The notes beneath the pieces were generated by a model, which worked only from the letters and a program-made list of their open reading frames with translations, was not told the origin of the DNA and did no database searches. DNA of 64,000 nt from JBHYDC01 sp051861205 (GTDB lineage Bacteria > Pseudomonadota > Alphaproteobacteria > Rhizobiales > Pleomorphomonadaceae). Every line of letters begins with the position of its first letter. Within the stretch, counting starts at the first letter, position 1. A program made the position numbers and the translations under genes. Where the stretch lies: assembly GCA_051861205.1 (NCBI GenBank), contig JBHYDC010000012.1, forward strand, positions 1 through 64,000, read 5' to 3'. Of the stretch, positions 43,247 to 51,862 are shown piece by piece.

Positions 43247-43445
43247 GAAGGCTCCAGGGGGCTGTCTATGGTGAAGGCGGGTAGGCGAAATTCGCGCTCC
43301 AGTCGTGAACGCACACTATGCTAGAAGGTCTGTGTGCGCCGCAACAGCGCTAACCGCCGGTTCGCATCGCAATCCGGTGAACGAACGCATGGCCCGCCCC
43401 GACCGCATCCTGGCGCGGTGCGGTATTTGAAGTGAGGGTCCGACG

Positions 43446-44111
43446 GTGGCAAGGCTTCGAAATTATTTCCTGACCGGCCTTTTGGTAGCCGGCCCCGCCA
43501 GCATCACCCTCTATATCAGTTGGGCTCTGATTACGTGGATGGATAGCTGGGTGAAGCCCTATCTGCCGTCGCGCTACAATCCGGACAACTATCTGCCCTT
43601 CTCCGTGCCCGGCTTCGGCCTCGTCGTCGCGGTGCTGGTGATCACGATTATCGGCTTTCTCACCGCCAACATCGTCGGCCGCACGCTGTTCGGCTACTCC
43701 GAGCACATGCTTCAGCGAATGCCGGTCGTTCGCAATCTTTATAAGGGGCTGAAGCAGATCTTCTCGTCGGTGCTGGCCGAGCGCGGGTCGTCGTTCAAGC
43801 AGGCGGTGCTGGTGCAATTCCCGCGCGAGGGCGTTTGGACGATCGGCTTCGTCGCCGCGCCCACCAAGGGCGAAATCGCACGGCGGCTGCCGGGCGGCGA
43901 GGATCTCATCACCATCTACGTGCCGACCACGCCCAACCCCACCGGCGGCTACCTGCTGTTCGTCAAGCGCAGCGAGACCATGGCGCTCGACATGAGCGTA
44001 GAGGACGCGGCCAAGCTGGTGATTTCCTTCGGGCTCGTCGCGGCGGACTCGCCCGAGGAGGTTCTGGCGCTCGCCAAGCCGCCCAAGCAGTCCGAAGACG
44101 CGGCGGCGTGA
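43446..44111 (+). CDS. DUF502 family membrane protein
   Basis: A 221-residue protein with two N-terminal membrane helices (about 8-28 and 55-78) and a soluble C-terminal domain. Blocks YFLTGLLVAGPASITLYI and RMPVVRNLYKGLKQIFSSV are diagnostic of DUF502, a widespread family of unknown function. The GTG start at 43446 is followed directly by the first helix. Convergent with sseA. Confidence 0.88.
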   Translation: MARLRNYFLTGLLVAGPASITLYISWALITWMDSWVKPYLPSRYNPDNYLPFSVPGFGLVVAVLVITIIGFLTANIVGRTLFGYSEHMLQRMPVVRNLYKGLKQIFSSVLAERGSSFKQAVLVQFPREGVWTIGFVAAPTKGEIARRLPGGEDLITIYVPTTPNPTGGYLLFVKRSETMALDMSVEDAAKLVISFGLVAADSPEEVLALAKPPKQSEDAAA

Positions 44112-44120
44112 CGCCTCGCT

Positions 44121-44990
44121 TCAAGCTCCGGTGACAACGGGGGTATCGTCCCGCCCGCCCCATTCGGTCCACGATCCGTCATAGAGCGAAACGCCGTGCA
44201 CGCCGATGGATGCGAGCGCGAAGGTGAGCACCGCCGCCGTCACGCCGGAACCGCAGGACGTGACGATCGGCCGTTCGAGGTCCACGCCGCGCGCTTCGAA
44301 CACGGCGCGCACCGCGTCCGGCTGTTTCAGCTTGCCGTTTTCGACGACCTCGCCCACCGGCACATTCAGCGCGCCCGGCATATGGCCGGATCTGACGCCG
44401 GCGCGCGGTTCGGGCTCATCGCCTTTGAAGCGCCCGGCGCTGCGGGCATCAACCACCTGCGCCGCGCCGTTCTGCAACACCGCCCGCACGGCGGCTATGT
44501 CGCGCACCGCCGAATTGTTCAGCCGGGCGGTGAAGTGGCGTTCGGGGCGGCGGATCGGGCCTTCCTCAAGCTCGCCGCCGGCCGCGATCCAGGCGGGCAA
44601 TCCGCCGTCGAGGATCACGACGTCGCGCACGCCCATCACCTTGAACGTCCACCACACGCGCGGCGCGGAAAACAGACCGTAGCTGTCGTAGACCACGATG
44701 GTCTGCCCGTCGCCGATGCCCATCCGCCGCATCCGGCTGGAGAAGGCTTCCGGGCTGGGCAGCATGTGCGGCAGGCCGGATGCGGTGTCGGCGATGGCGT
44801 CGATGTCGAAGAACAGCGCGCCTGGAATGTGCCCGGCGAGATAGTCCTCCTGGGCATTGCGGCCGGTTGTCGGCAGGTGCCACGTGGCATCCACGATCAC
44901 CACGTCGGGCGCGCGCAGGTGCGAGATCAGCCAATTGGCGGAAACGAGATTGCGGGCTTGCAGGGCGTCCTGCTCGCTGGTCGTGGGCAT
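44121..44990 (-). CDS. sseA: 3-mercaptopyruvate sulfurtransferase
   Basis: A 289-residue protein with two rhodanese domains. The first (about 17-145) is inactive. The second carries the active-site loop CGSGVTA near residue 240, which matches mercaptopyruvate sulfurtransferase (CG[ST]GVTA) rather than thiosulfate sulfurtransferase. It transfers sulfur from 3-mercaptopyruvate to thiol acceptors. ATG 44990 gives the standard N-terminus. The gene follows the alanyl-tRNA editing gene by 5 nt and is in the same operon. Confidence 0.93.
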   Translation of the reverse strand: MPTTSEQDALQARNLVSANWLISHLRAPDVVIVDATWHLPTTGRNAQEDYLAGHIPGALFFDIDAIADTASGLPHMLPSPEAFSSRMRRMGIGDGQTIVVYDSYGLFSAPRVWWTFKVMGVRDVVILDGGLPAWIAAGGELEEGPIRRPERHFTARLNNSAVRDIAAVRAVLQNGAAQVVDARSAGRFKGDEPEPRAGVRSGHMPGALNVPVGEVVENGKLKQPDAVRAVFEARGVDLERPIVTSCGSGVTAAVLTFALASIGVHGVSLYDGSWTEWGGRDDTPVVTGA

Positions 44991-44995
44991 GGGCG

Positions 44996-45733
44996 TCACT
45001 CCTCGGCCGCGCCGGCGGGGAGCGGGCCGAAGCGCAGCCGAACCCGCCTGTTGATCTTGCCTTTCTTCTCCACCTTCCCGACGTGAACCTCGCCGATTTC
45101 GCCGGTGGACCGCACATGCGTGCCGCCGCAGGGTTGGAGATCGAAATCCGTGCCGATCCGAACGAGGCGCACGCGCCCGCTGCCGGTCGGCGGCTTCACC
45201 TTCATCGTTTTGACGAGGCCGGGGTTGGCGGCCAGTTCGTCGTCGGTGATCCATTCGGTGGTGACCGCGTGGTCGGCCGCGATATGGCTCATCAGCGCCG
45301 CCGTCACCTCCGCCTTGTCGATGCCGCCCTCCGGCATGTCGAAATCCAGCCGGCCTTCTTCAGCCCCGATCTGGCCGCCCGTGACCGGATAGGGCAGCAC
45401 GACCGACAAGAGATGAAGCGCGGTGTGGATCCGCATGTGCTTGTAGCGCATCGCCCAATCGAGATGCTGCACCACGGTTTCGCCGGGCGCCGGCAGGCTC
45501 GCCCCCTCCGCGATCTCAAGGCGAATGAAACGGCGATCCTCACCATATCGGGCGGTGACGACGGCGATGCGCGAGCCGTCCGCCCGTTCCAGATGCCCCG
45601 CATCCCCGGGCTGTCCGCCGCCGTTCGGATAGAAGATCGAGCGGTCGAGCACCACGCCGTTCTCATCCGCCGACACGACCAGCCCCTCGGCGGCCATCAG
45701 ATAGGCATCGTCACGAAAAAGGGCTTCGGTCAT
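44996..45733 (-). CDS. Alanyl-tRNA editing protein (AlaX-like)
   Basis: A 245-residue stand-alone editing domain related to the second additional domain of AlaRS. The zinc motif H-x3-H (IHTALHLL) and C-x3-H (PCGGTHVR) are complete. It hydrolyses Ser- or Gly-mischarged tRNA-Ala in trans. FYPNGGGQPGD at the N-terminus is the family block. It lies 5 nt upstream of sseA on one transcript. Confidence 0.92.
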   Translation of the reverse strand: MTEALFRDDAYLMAAEGLVVSADENGVVLDRSIFYPNGGGQPGDAGHLERADGSRIAVVTARYGEDRRFIRLEIAEGASLPAPGETVVQHLDWAMRYKHMRIHTALHLLSVVLPYPVTGGQIGAEEGRLDFDMPEGGIDKAEVTAALMSHIAADHAVTTEWITDDELAANPGLVKTMKVKPPTGSGRVRLVRIGTDFDLQPCGGTHVRSTGEIGEVHVGKVEKKGKINRRVRLRFGPLPAGAAEE

Positions 45734-45817
45734 CGCGGCTCCGGTGCTGTCGCCTAAGCCCTAACATCGAAGGTATCGCGGTTGATATCAACTGTCGTGA
45801 ATTACCAAGGCTCTCTC

Positions 45818-46849
45818 TCAAACCGGCTCGAACGGCACCGCGATCGTGCTCGTTCGCTCCAGCCATGCCGGCACCGGCAGGTCCTTGGAGCGCAGGAAGG
45901 CGGGGTTGAAGAGTTTGGAGGCGTAGCGGGTGCCGTAATCGCACAGGATCGTCACGATGGTGTGGCCGGGGCCAAGCTCGCGCGCGAGCGCCATCGCGCC
46001 CGCGATATTCACGCCCGACGACGAGCCGAGGCACAGCCCTTCGTGCTCCAAAAGGTCGAACACGATGTCCACGGCCTCGCGGTCGGCGATGCGGCAGGCG
46101 AAGTCTATCGGGGCGTCTTCGAGGTTGGCGGTGATGCGGCCTTGGCCGATGCCTTCGGTGATCGAGGAGCCCTCGGCCTTCAACTCGCCCGTCGTGTAAT
46201 AGGAATAAAGCGCCGCGCCGTGCGGATCGGCGAGGCCGATCTTTACGCCGGGCTTCAGCGCTTTCAGCCCCATGCCGACGCCCGCCAGCGTTCCGCCGGA
46301 CCCGACCGCGCAGATAAAACCGTCCACCTTGCCGCCGGTCTCATCGAAAATCTCGCGGGCGGTGGTTTCGATGTGGGCCTGCCGGTTCACCACATTGTCG
46401 AACTGGTTCGCCCAGATCGCGCCGCCGGGCACCGTACGGGCTAGGCTTTCGGCGAGCCGGCCGGAAAGCTTCACATAGTTGTTCGGGTTCTTGTAGGGCA
46501 CGGCCGGCACTTCGACGAGTTCGGCGCCGAGGAGGCGCAGCGCGCTCTTCTTTTCCTCCGACTGGGTGTCGGGGATCACGATCACGGTTTTCAGTCCGTA
46601 GACGCTGGCAACCATCGTCAGCCCGATGCCGGTGTTTCCGGCGGTGCCTTCAACAACCGTGCCGCCGCGCTCGATCCGGCCCTTCGCCAGCGCGTCGCGG
46701 ATGATGTAAAGCGCGGCCCGGTCCTTCACCGACTGGCCGGGGTTCAAGAATTCCGCCTTGCCCAGGATCTCACAACCCGTCGCCGCCGATGCGCGTTCGA
46801 GGCGGATGAGCGGCGTGTTGCCGATGAGATCCAAAACGGTGCCGGGCAT
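45818..46849 (-). CDS. cysK: Cysteine synthase A
   Basis: A 343-residue PLP enzyme of fold type II. The lysine is K42 in NPGQSVKDRAA, and EGTAGNTGIGLTMVAS forms the substrate loop. It makes cysteine from O-acetylserine and sulfide. Length is about 20 residues more than E. coli CysK, as in the rhizobial version. The start at 46849 has GGAGA upstream; a 29-codon longer frame is rejected. Divergent from the chrR-like gene. Its proximity to sseA gives a small sulfur-metabolism cluster. Confidence 0.92.
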   Translation of the reverse strand: MPGTVLDLIGNTPLIRLERASAATGCEILGKAEFLNPGQSVKDRAALYIIRDALAKGRIERGGTVVEGTAGNTGIGLTMVASVYGLKTVIVIPDTQSEEKKSALRLLGAELVEVPAVPYKNPNNYVKLSGRLAESLARTVPGGAIWANQFDNVVNRQAHIETTAREIFDETGGKVDGFICAVGSGGTLAGVGMGLKALKPGVKIGLADPHGAALYSYYTTGELKAEGSSITEGIGQGRITANLEDAPIDFACRIADREAVDIVFDLLEHEGLCLGSSSGVNIAGAMALARELGPGHTIVTILCDYGTRYASKLFNPAFLRSKDLPVPAWLERTSTIAVPFEPV

Positions 46850-46998
46850 CGTATCTCCACGCGGTATGTCTGACGGAACGGGCGCCCCATCACGGCTGTT
46901 CATCTGGAAACTAGGACCGTGGTAACGTGGCATCAAGGCAATGATTTTCGTGCTTGGGGTTCAACCAACACTTCCTTATCTGTAAGAACCCATAGATA

Positions 46999-47026
46999 TG
47001 ATCCACGTTCGATTAATTTGCGTATC
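46999..47026 (+). promoter_or_regulatory. ECF-type promoter (TGATCC-N16-CGTATC) of the chrR-like gene
   Basis: TGATCC at 46999-47004 and CGTATC at 47021-47026 are separated by 16 bp. The -35 TGATCC is that of RpoE-ChrR (singlet-oxygen stress) ECF sigma factors of alphaproteobacteria. The same pair with the same spacing occurs on the minus strand at 49946-49973. Transcription would begin near 47033, about 45 nt before the chrR-like start. Confidence 0.65.
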
Positions 47027-47077
47027 TCGATCATGCAGGGCAAAGCGCCCGTCCGCCTCTAGGGACTAGTGTTTCGA

Positions 47078-47725
47078 ATGGCTCCGAACCAGGACCAGGA
47101 ACTGAACGCACTTTTAGCCGGCTACGCCATGGGCGCCTTGCCGGCCCCTCTCTCTGTGCTGGTCGAAGCCCACCTGGAGCTGTCGCCCCGCAACCGCCGG
47201 TTCGTCGCCGATCTCGAAGCCTTGTCCGGCCGCGCGGTCGAGGATCTGGCGCCCGCTCCGATCCATGATCGCGATGCCAAGCTTGCCGCGATCTTCGCGA
47301 TGAGCGGCACGCCCGCCCCGCTCGCCCCCAAGGCGGCGCGCACCCGGCGTCTGCCCGAAGCGATCTGCCGCTTTGCCGGGCATGACGTCGATACGCTGCC
47401 GTGGAAGTCGCGGCTGCCGGGCTTCAAGGAATTCAAGGTCGGCGAGTTCGAGGGGCTGAAGACCAGCCTGTTCTGGATCCGCTCGGGCCAAGCCATCCCG
47501 TCGCACACGCATGACGGGGCCGAGATCACACTCGTGCTCGAAGGCGGCTTTTCGGACATTCTCGGCTCTTATGAGCGCGGCGACATCTCGATCAACGATT
47601 CAACCGTCGATCATCAGCCGGTTGCCGATGACGACGGGGATTGCATCGGCTTCGCCGTCACCGACGCACCGCTGCGTCTCACGGGCGTGATCGGCCGTTT
47701 GTTCAATCCGTTCCTTCGCGTCTGA
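47078..47725 (+). CDS. ChrR-like cupin anti-sigma factor
   Basis: A 215-residue protein with the two-domain layout of ChrR. The N-terminal helical anti-sigma region (about 1-75) normally binds zinc via H-x3-C-x2-C. Here H32 is kept, but the cysteines are S36 and N39, so zinc binding in this domain is probably lost. The C-terminal cupin keeps H143, H145, E149 and H179, matching ChrR ligand spacing. No rpoE is adjacent, so it acts on a sigma factor encoded elsewhere. An ECF-type promoter lies upstream. Confidence 0.82.
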   Translation: MAPNQDQELNALLAGYAMGALPAPLSVLVEAHLELSPRNRRFVADLEALSGRAVEDLAPAPIHDRDAKLAAIFAMSGTPAPLAPKAARTRRLPEAICRFAGHDVDTLPWKSRLPGFKEFKVGEFEGLKTSLFWIRSGQAIPSHTHDGAEITLVLEGGFSDILGSYERGDISINDSTVDHQPVADDDGDCIGFAVTDAPLRLTGVIGRLFNPFLRV

Positions 47726-47756
47726 CTTTTTTCCCTCGCGCTAGAAGCACCCAGCA

Positions 47757-47774
47757 CTCGCCCATGCGGGCGAG
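47757..47774. terminator. Hairpin downstream of the chrR-like gene
   Basis: CTCGCCC (47757-47763) and GGGCGAG (47768-47774) form a perfect 7-bp stem with a four-base loop. It lies 32 nt after the chrR-like stop and about 55 nt before the dehydrogenase start. It lacks a U-tract, so partial readthrough into the next gene is possible. Confidence 0.45.
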
Positions 47775-47829
47775 AGCGCTTGACCTTGCGCGGTTCTCTT
47801 CAGCTTGGTCGCCAGAAAGGCCGCTTGCC

Positions 47830-48606
47830 ATGTCGCCATCTCCCGCAAAACCCGCCGACGGCGTCGCCTGGATCACCGGTGCGTCCAGCGGCATCGGCCG
47901 GGAAACCGCCAAGCGCCTCGCCGCCGCCGGTTGGATGGTGGTCGCCACGGCGCGGGGGGCGGATGCGCTCGCCAGTCTTGCGGCCGAGGGTCCGGCTGGT
48001 CGCATCGTCGCGATGCCGGGCGATATCACCGACGCGCCCGGCATGGCCGCCATCGTGGCGCGCATCGAGGCGGAGGTCGGCCCGCTCGCGCTTGTCATCC
48101 TCAACGCCGGCACCTATCAACCGCTCGACGGCAAGAACCTCGACGCGGAACTGATCCGCCGCACCTTCCACGTCAATGTGGACGGAACGGTCAACGCGCT
48201 GGTCCCGGCCGCTGCTGCCATGAAGCCACGCGGCAAGGGCCAGATCGCGATCGTCGCGTCGGTCGCCGGCTATGGCGGGTTGCCGAAATCGGCGGCCTAC
48301 GGCGCCACCAAGGCCGCTTTGATCAACATGGCGGCGAGCCTGAAATTCGACTTCGACCGCCTCGGCATTTTGATGCAGGTCATCAATCCCGGCTTCGTGG
48401 AAACGCCGCTGACGGATCAGAACGAGTTCGAAATGCCCTTCCTCATGAAGGTCGATGCGGCCGCCGACCGCATTCTCAGCGGCCTTGCCACCACCCGTTT
48501 TGAAATCGTCTTTCCCCGCCGCTTCGCGCTGATCCTGAAATTCTTGAACATCCTGCCTTACCGGCTCTACTTCCCCCTCGTCGGTCGCATGACCAAGGCG
48601 CAATAG
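47830..48606 (+). CDS. Short-chain dehydrogenase/reductase
   Basis: A 258-residue classical SDR. The NAD(P) site is TGASSGIG, the N-A-G motif is in LNAGTY, and the active-site Tyr-x3-Lys is YGATK. The substrate is unknown. Short-chain dehydrogenases often belong to the RpoE-ChrR singlet-oxygen regulon in other alphaproteobacteria, which fits its place beside the chrR-like gene and the GPH transporter. It could be co-transcribed with the former. Convergent with the transporter gene. Confidence 0.92.
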   Translation: MSPSPAKPADGVAWITGASSGIGRETAKRLAAAGWMVVATARGADALASLAAEGPAGRIVAMPGDITDAPGMAAIVARIEAEVGPLALVILNAGTYQPLDGKNLDAELIRRTFHVNVDGTVNALVPAAAAMKPRGKGQIAIVASVAGYGGLPKSAAYGATKAALINMAASLKFDFDRLGILMQVINPGFVETPLTDQNEFEMPFLMKVDAAADRILSGLATTRFEIVFPRRFALILKFLNILPYRLYFPLVGRMTKAQ

Positions 48607-48622
48607 CCGGAGTGAAACCGGC

Positions 48623-49939
48623 TTACGCCGCCGCCTCGATCTTGGCGCGCAGATGCGCCTGTTCGGCCCGCCCGACGGGGAAGTTCCACATCAGCGCGAT
48701 CGCGCCGAGCTTCATCACGATGGGGATGCCGGCGTAGAGCAGGGTGAGCGTGCCGAGCGCGAATTCGCTCTGTGCCCCGCCCGCCGCGTTGAATCCGGCC
48801 CAGTCCAGCACCGGAAAGGCAATGCCGACGCCGAGCGCGAGCGCGAGCTTGGTGCCGAGCCCCCAGGCCGCGACATAGGTGCCCGTTCGCTGCTCGCCGC
48901 TCGCCGCCGTATCGACGTCGATCACATCGGCCTGAATCGACGACGGCAGCACGAGGTCCGCGCCGAGCGCAACGCCGGTGATCACGCAGACGGCGAGGAA
49001 GATCCAGGCGTCGCCGGCGCCGAGGAGCGGCACGGTCGCGAAAACGGCCACGTTGATCAGCATCGCGATGCACCATGTCCGGTGCTTGCCGAGCCGCTTC
49101 GAGACCCTCAGCCACAGCGCGACACCGCCGATACCGAACAGGAAATAGGCGAAGAGCAGGATACCCGCGAAGTCCGGCGCCTGAAGGCGTTCGGTCACGA
49201 AGAACAGAAACAGCGTGGCCGGCAGGCCGTTGGCAAAACCGTTCAGCACGAAGGCCGCGAGCAGCCGGAGGAAGGGCCCGTTTTGGCCAAGGCTCTTCAA
49301 TCCACTGAAAAGGTCGAGCCGCGTGCGCGAATACTCCGGCGGTTCGGGCACCGTGAACACCGCAACGGCGGTCGTCAGCGGCAACAGCAGCGCCACGAAC
49401 ACCGCCAGGATCAAGAGCGCCAGCCCGCCGTCCGTCGCGCCCATGGCGGTTGCGATGGCGGGTGTCGCGGTTGCGAACAGCGTACCCAGCACCACCACCG
49501 CCTCGCGCACGCCGACCACGCGGTTGCGCGCTTCGTAATCCGTCGCAAGCTCCGCACCCCAGGCCCAATAGGGGATCAGGCTCGCCGTTGTGCCGAGCGA
49601 TAGCAGCACGCCGAAGCCGAACAGCCAGGCGACGCCCACCCCCGCCGGCGGCACGAACAGCGCGATCACCGCGATCACCACCACCGGCACCGAACAGACG
49701 AACCACAGGCGCCGCCGCCCGAAGCGCGGGCGCGTGCGGTCCGCCAGAACGCCGACGATGGGATCGGAAATCGCATCGATCAGCCGCACCAGGAGTAGCG
49801 CCTGACCCACCGCGGCAAGCGATAGTCCCAGCGTTCCCGCGTAATAGGCGGGGACAACGATGTAGAACGGCAGGGTGAGAACCGCCAGCGGCAGCGCGGG
49901 CAGGGCATAGGCGAGAAGCCGGGGCAGGGTAAGTGTCAT
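48623..49939 (-). CDS. GPH-family MFS transporter (MelB-like)
   Basis: A 438-residue membrane protein with twelve helices. It has the motif-1-like loop DAISDPIVGVLADRTRPRFGRRR, which identifies the glycoside-pentoside-hexuronide:cation symporter family. In RpoE-ChrR regulons a homologue of this family is a conserved member with unknown role. The start at 49939 is only 6 nt from the -10 of an ECF-type promoter, so the mRNA could be leaderless. Convergent with the dehydrogenase gene. Confidence 0.9.
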   Translation of the reverse strand: MTLTLPRLLAYALPALPLAVLTLPFYIVVPAYYAGTLGLSLAAVGQALLLVRLIDAISDPIVGVLADRTRPRFGRRRLWFVCSVPVVVIAVIALFVPPAGVGVAWLFGFGVLLSLGTTASLIPYWAWGAELATDYEARNRVVGVREAVVVLGTLFATATPAIATAMGATDGGLALLILAVFVALLLPLTTAVAVFTVPEPPEYSRTRLDLFSGLKSLGQNGPFLRLLAAFVLNGFANGLPATLFLFFVTERLQAPDFAGILLFAYFLFGIGGVALWLRVSKRLGKHRTWCIAMLINVAVFATVPLLGAGDAWIFLAVCVITGVALGADLVLPSSIQADVIDVDTAASGEQRTGTYVAAWGLGTKLALALGVGIAFPVLDWAGFNAAGGAQSEFALGTLTLLYAGIPIVMKLGAIALMWNFPVGRAEQAHLRAKIEAAA

Positions 49940-49945
49940 GGCTCC

Positions 49946-49973
49946 GATACGCGCGGCGCGGCGCAAAGGATCA
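49946..49973 (-). promoter_or_regulatory. ECF-type promoter (TGATCC-N16-CGTATC) of the GPH transporter
   Basis: On the minus strand TGATCC (49973-49968) and CGTATC (49951-49946) stand 16 bp apart, exactly as in the promoter upstream of the chrR-like gene. The TGA of the -35 is also the stop codon of the upstream VOC gene. The transcription start expected near 49940-49939 coincides with the ATG of the transporter. Confidence 0.65.
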
Positions 49974-50372
49974 TGGCCGGCATAATGGGAATGGCTCGAT
50001 CAAGTCCCATTTGTTGCCAAAGGGGTCGCGGAACACCGCCACGATGCCGTAAGGCTCCGTGCGCGGGGCTTCCAGGAACTCCACGCCCTCGGCGGTCATG
50101 CGCGCGCGGTCGGCGGCAAAATCGCTCGTGTGCAGGAAAAAGCCCACCCGTCCGCCGGTCTGGTTGCCGATCGCGGCGCGCTGCGTATCGTCGGCCGCCC
50201 GCGCCAGCAGCAACGACGTGCCGCCGCCCTCCGGCGTCACCGTCACCCAGCGCTTGCCGCCGCCAAGGTTGGTATCCTCGGTCAGCGCGAAACCCATGGC
50301 GCGGGTGTAGAAATCGATCGCGCGGTCATAGTCGTCCACGACCAGCGTCACCGCTCCGATGGTTCGGCTCAT
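49971..50372 (-). CDS. VOC-family (glyoxalase-like) protein
   Basis: A 133-residue protein of the vicinal-oxygen-chelate fold (glyoxalase/bleomycin resistance/dioxygenase). The paired beta-alpha-beta motifs and the block RDPFGNKWDLIEP are typical. Family members hold a metal by two His and two Glu; the activity here is unknown. Its start overlaps the end of the upstream bpt gene by 4 bp (ATGA), so it is coupled with it. Confidence 0.88.
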   Translation of the reverse strand: MSRTIGAVTLVVDDYDRAIDFYTRAMGFALTEDTNLGGGKRWVTVTPEGGGTSLLLARAADDTQRAAIGNQTGGRVGFFLHTSDFAADRARMTAEGVEFLEAPRTEPYGIVAVFRDPFGNKWDLIEPFPLCRP

Positions 50373-51121
50373 TCCTCGTCCACCCGTTCCCAGCCCTTCG
50401 GCATCAGGTGTTCCTGCGGCTGGAACCGGCTCTTGTAATCCATCTTGTGAGAGCCCCGAACCCAGTAGCCGAGATAAACATAGGGAAGCCCGCGCGCGCG
50501 GGCGCGGCGGATATGATCGAGGATCATATAGGTACCAAGCCCCCGCCAGCCCGGCTCCGGATCGTAGAAGGAATAGACCATCGACAGCCCGTCGGCGAGC
50601 ACATCGGTCAAGGCCACGCCGAGCAGCGAGCCAACGCCGCGCCCGGTCAAGAAGCTGTCGATCCCGCGCCGGCGATATTCCACGACCATGGTGTCGACAT
50701 GGGTGTCCTCCACCATCATCGCATAGTCCAGCATGGTCATGTCGACCATGCCGCCGTCGGAGTGGCGGCTGTCGAGATAGCTGCGGAACAGCGAATATTG
50801 CTCGGCGGAGGGAGAGGCCGGCAGTTCGGCGCCGATCAGGTCTTCGTTGGTGCGAAGGGTGCGGCGGAAGCTCTTGCCGGTCTTGAAGCCGTCAACGCAG
50901 ACGCGCACGGAAACGCAGGCGCGGCAGGTTTCGCAGGCCGGGCGATAGGCGATGTTCTGGCTGCGCCTGAAGCCGCCTTGGCTGAGAATGTCGTTCAGCG
51001 CGGGCGCCTTGTCCCCCACGAGGTGCGTGAACACCTTCCGCTCGAACCGCCCCGGCAGATACGGGCACGGCGAGGGCGCCGTCAAAAAGAACTGCGGAGC
51101 GTCGGTCGGATGATGCGTCAT
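50369..51121 (-). CDS. bpt: Aspartate/glutamate leucyltransferase
   Basis: A 250-residue aminoacyl-tRNA-protein transferase of the Bpt (ATE) group. The N-terminal cysteine block ACETCRAC and C-terminal FYDPEPGWRGLGTYMILDHI are diagnostic. It attaches leucine from Leu-tRNA to N-terminal Asp or Glu (bacterial N-end rule), tagging proteins for ClpS-ClpAP. The GNAT-like catalytic half is at the C-terminus. The VOC gene overlaps its stop. This family is typical of alphaproteobacteria. Confidence 0.94.
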   Translation of the reverse strand: MTHHPTDAPQFFLTAPSPCPYLPGRFERKVFTHLVGDKAPALNDILSQGGFRRSQNIAYRPACETCRACVSVRVCVDGFKTGKSFRRTLRTNEDLIGAELPASPSAEQYSLFRSYLDSRHSDGGMVDMTMLDYAMMVEDTHVDTMVVEYRRRGIDSFLTGRGVGSLLGVALTDVLADGLSMVYSFYDPEPGWRGLGTYMILDHIRRARARGLPYVYLGYWVRGSHKMDYKSRFQPQEHLMPKGWERVDEE

Positions 51122-51272
51122 ACCCTGTCAGGGGGCTCCAAATACGGTTCGGCTTCTCGAACCGGACACGATCCTGACATGGAATTCCGGCCGATGCGAG
51201 ACGCGAAAATGCCGTATCGTGCCTCGCAGTTCCATCATCGGCGGATAACCGCGCCCCGCCCATAACGGCGTC

Positions 51273-51734
51273 TCAACGGCGGTTGATCACCACCGTGCCG
51301 AGCACGATGTCGTGCAACAGGCGCTTGCGGTCCGTGATCAGCGAAAACAGCAGCACGAAGGGCGTCAGCAGCGACACCGAAACATAGAACAGCACGGAAT
51401 GAATGGCCGCTAAAACCGGAGACATCGGCGACCCGTCGAGCTGGCGCATCTCCAGCCCCATCATCCGCATGCCCACCGTCGCGGAGTTCCGCCCGCCCAG
51501 GCTGAACGCGCTATAGAGCAGCGCCACCCCTGGCCACAGCAGCGGAAACAGCAGCCATCCCAGCCCCAGCGTGAACACGCCGAGGATCGTGACCAGAATG
51601 CCGACGAGGAACGTCAGAATGCCGATGATCACGGCATCCAACAAAAACGCCATCGCCCGCCGGGTGCGCACGCCGCTATAGAGCCACGCATCCGTGTAGG
51701 GATCGGCGGAATAAGAAGCGGTGGACGGGTTCAT
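51273..51734 (-). CDS. RDD family membrane protein
   Basis: A 153-residue protein with three hydrophobic helices. The Arg and Asp of the RDD name are seen in TRRAMAFLLDAVIIG and the second Asp in LHDIVLG. The function is unknown; some members act as ion or polyamine exchangers. Start ATG 51734 is chosen for length; an in-frame start 7 codons upstream exists. The gene is 151 bp upstream of bpt on the same strand. Confidence 0.85.
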   Translation of the reverse strand: MNPSTASYSADPYTDAWLYSGVRTRRAMAFLLDAVIIGILTFLVGILVTILGVFTLGLGWLLFPLLWPGVALLYSAFSLGGRNSATVGMRMMGLEMRQLDGSPMSPVLAAIHSVLFYVSVSLLTPFVLLFSLITDRKRLLHDIVLGTVVINRR

Positions 51735-51862
51735 CAGGCATCTCCGAAACGGCAACAGGCTCTATTTGGTGATGGAGTTGTCGATCTGCAATCCGATCAT
51801 GCCGCTTGGCGCACGCGCTGCGGCCTGCAAAGATGAAGGCGAGGGATCGCGCGGAGAAAATC

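Noticed and set aside
46827..46855. Further ECF-like promoter on the plus strand (AGATCC-N17-CGTATC)
   Set aside because: The -35 differs in its first base, the spacer is one base longer, and the site lies inside the 5' end of cysK with no gene start directly after it.
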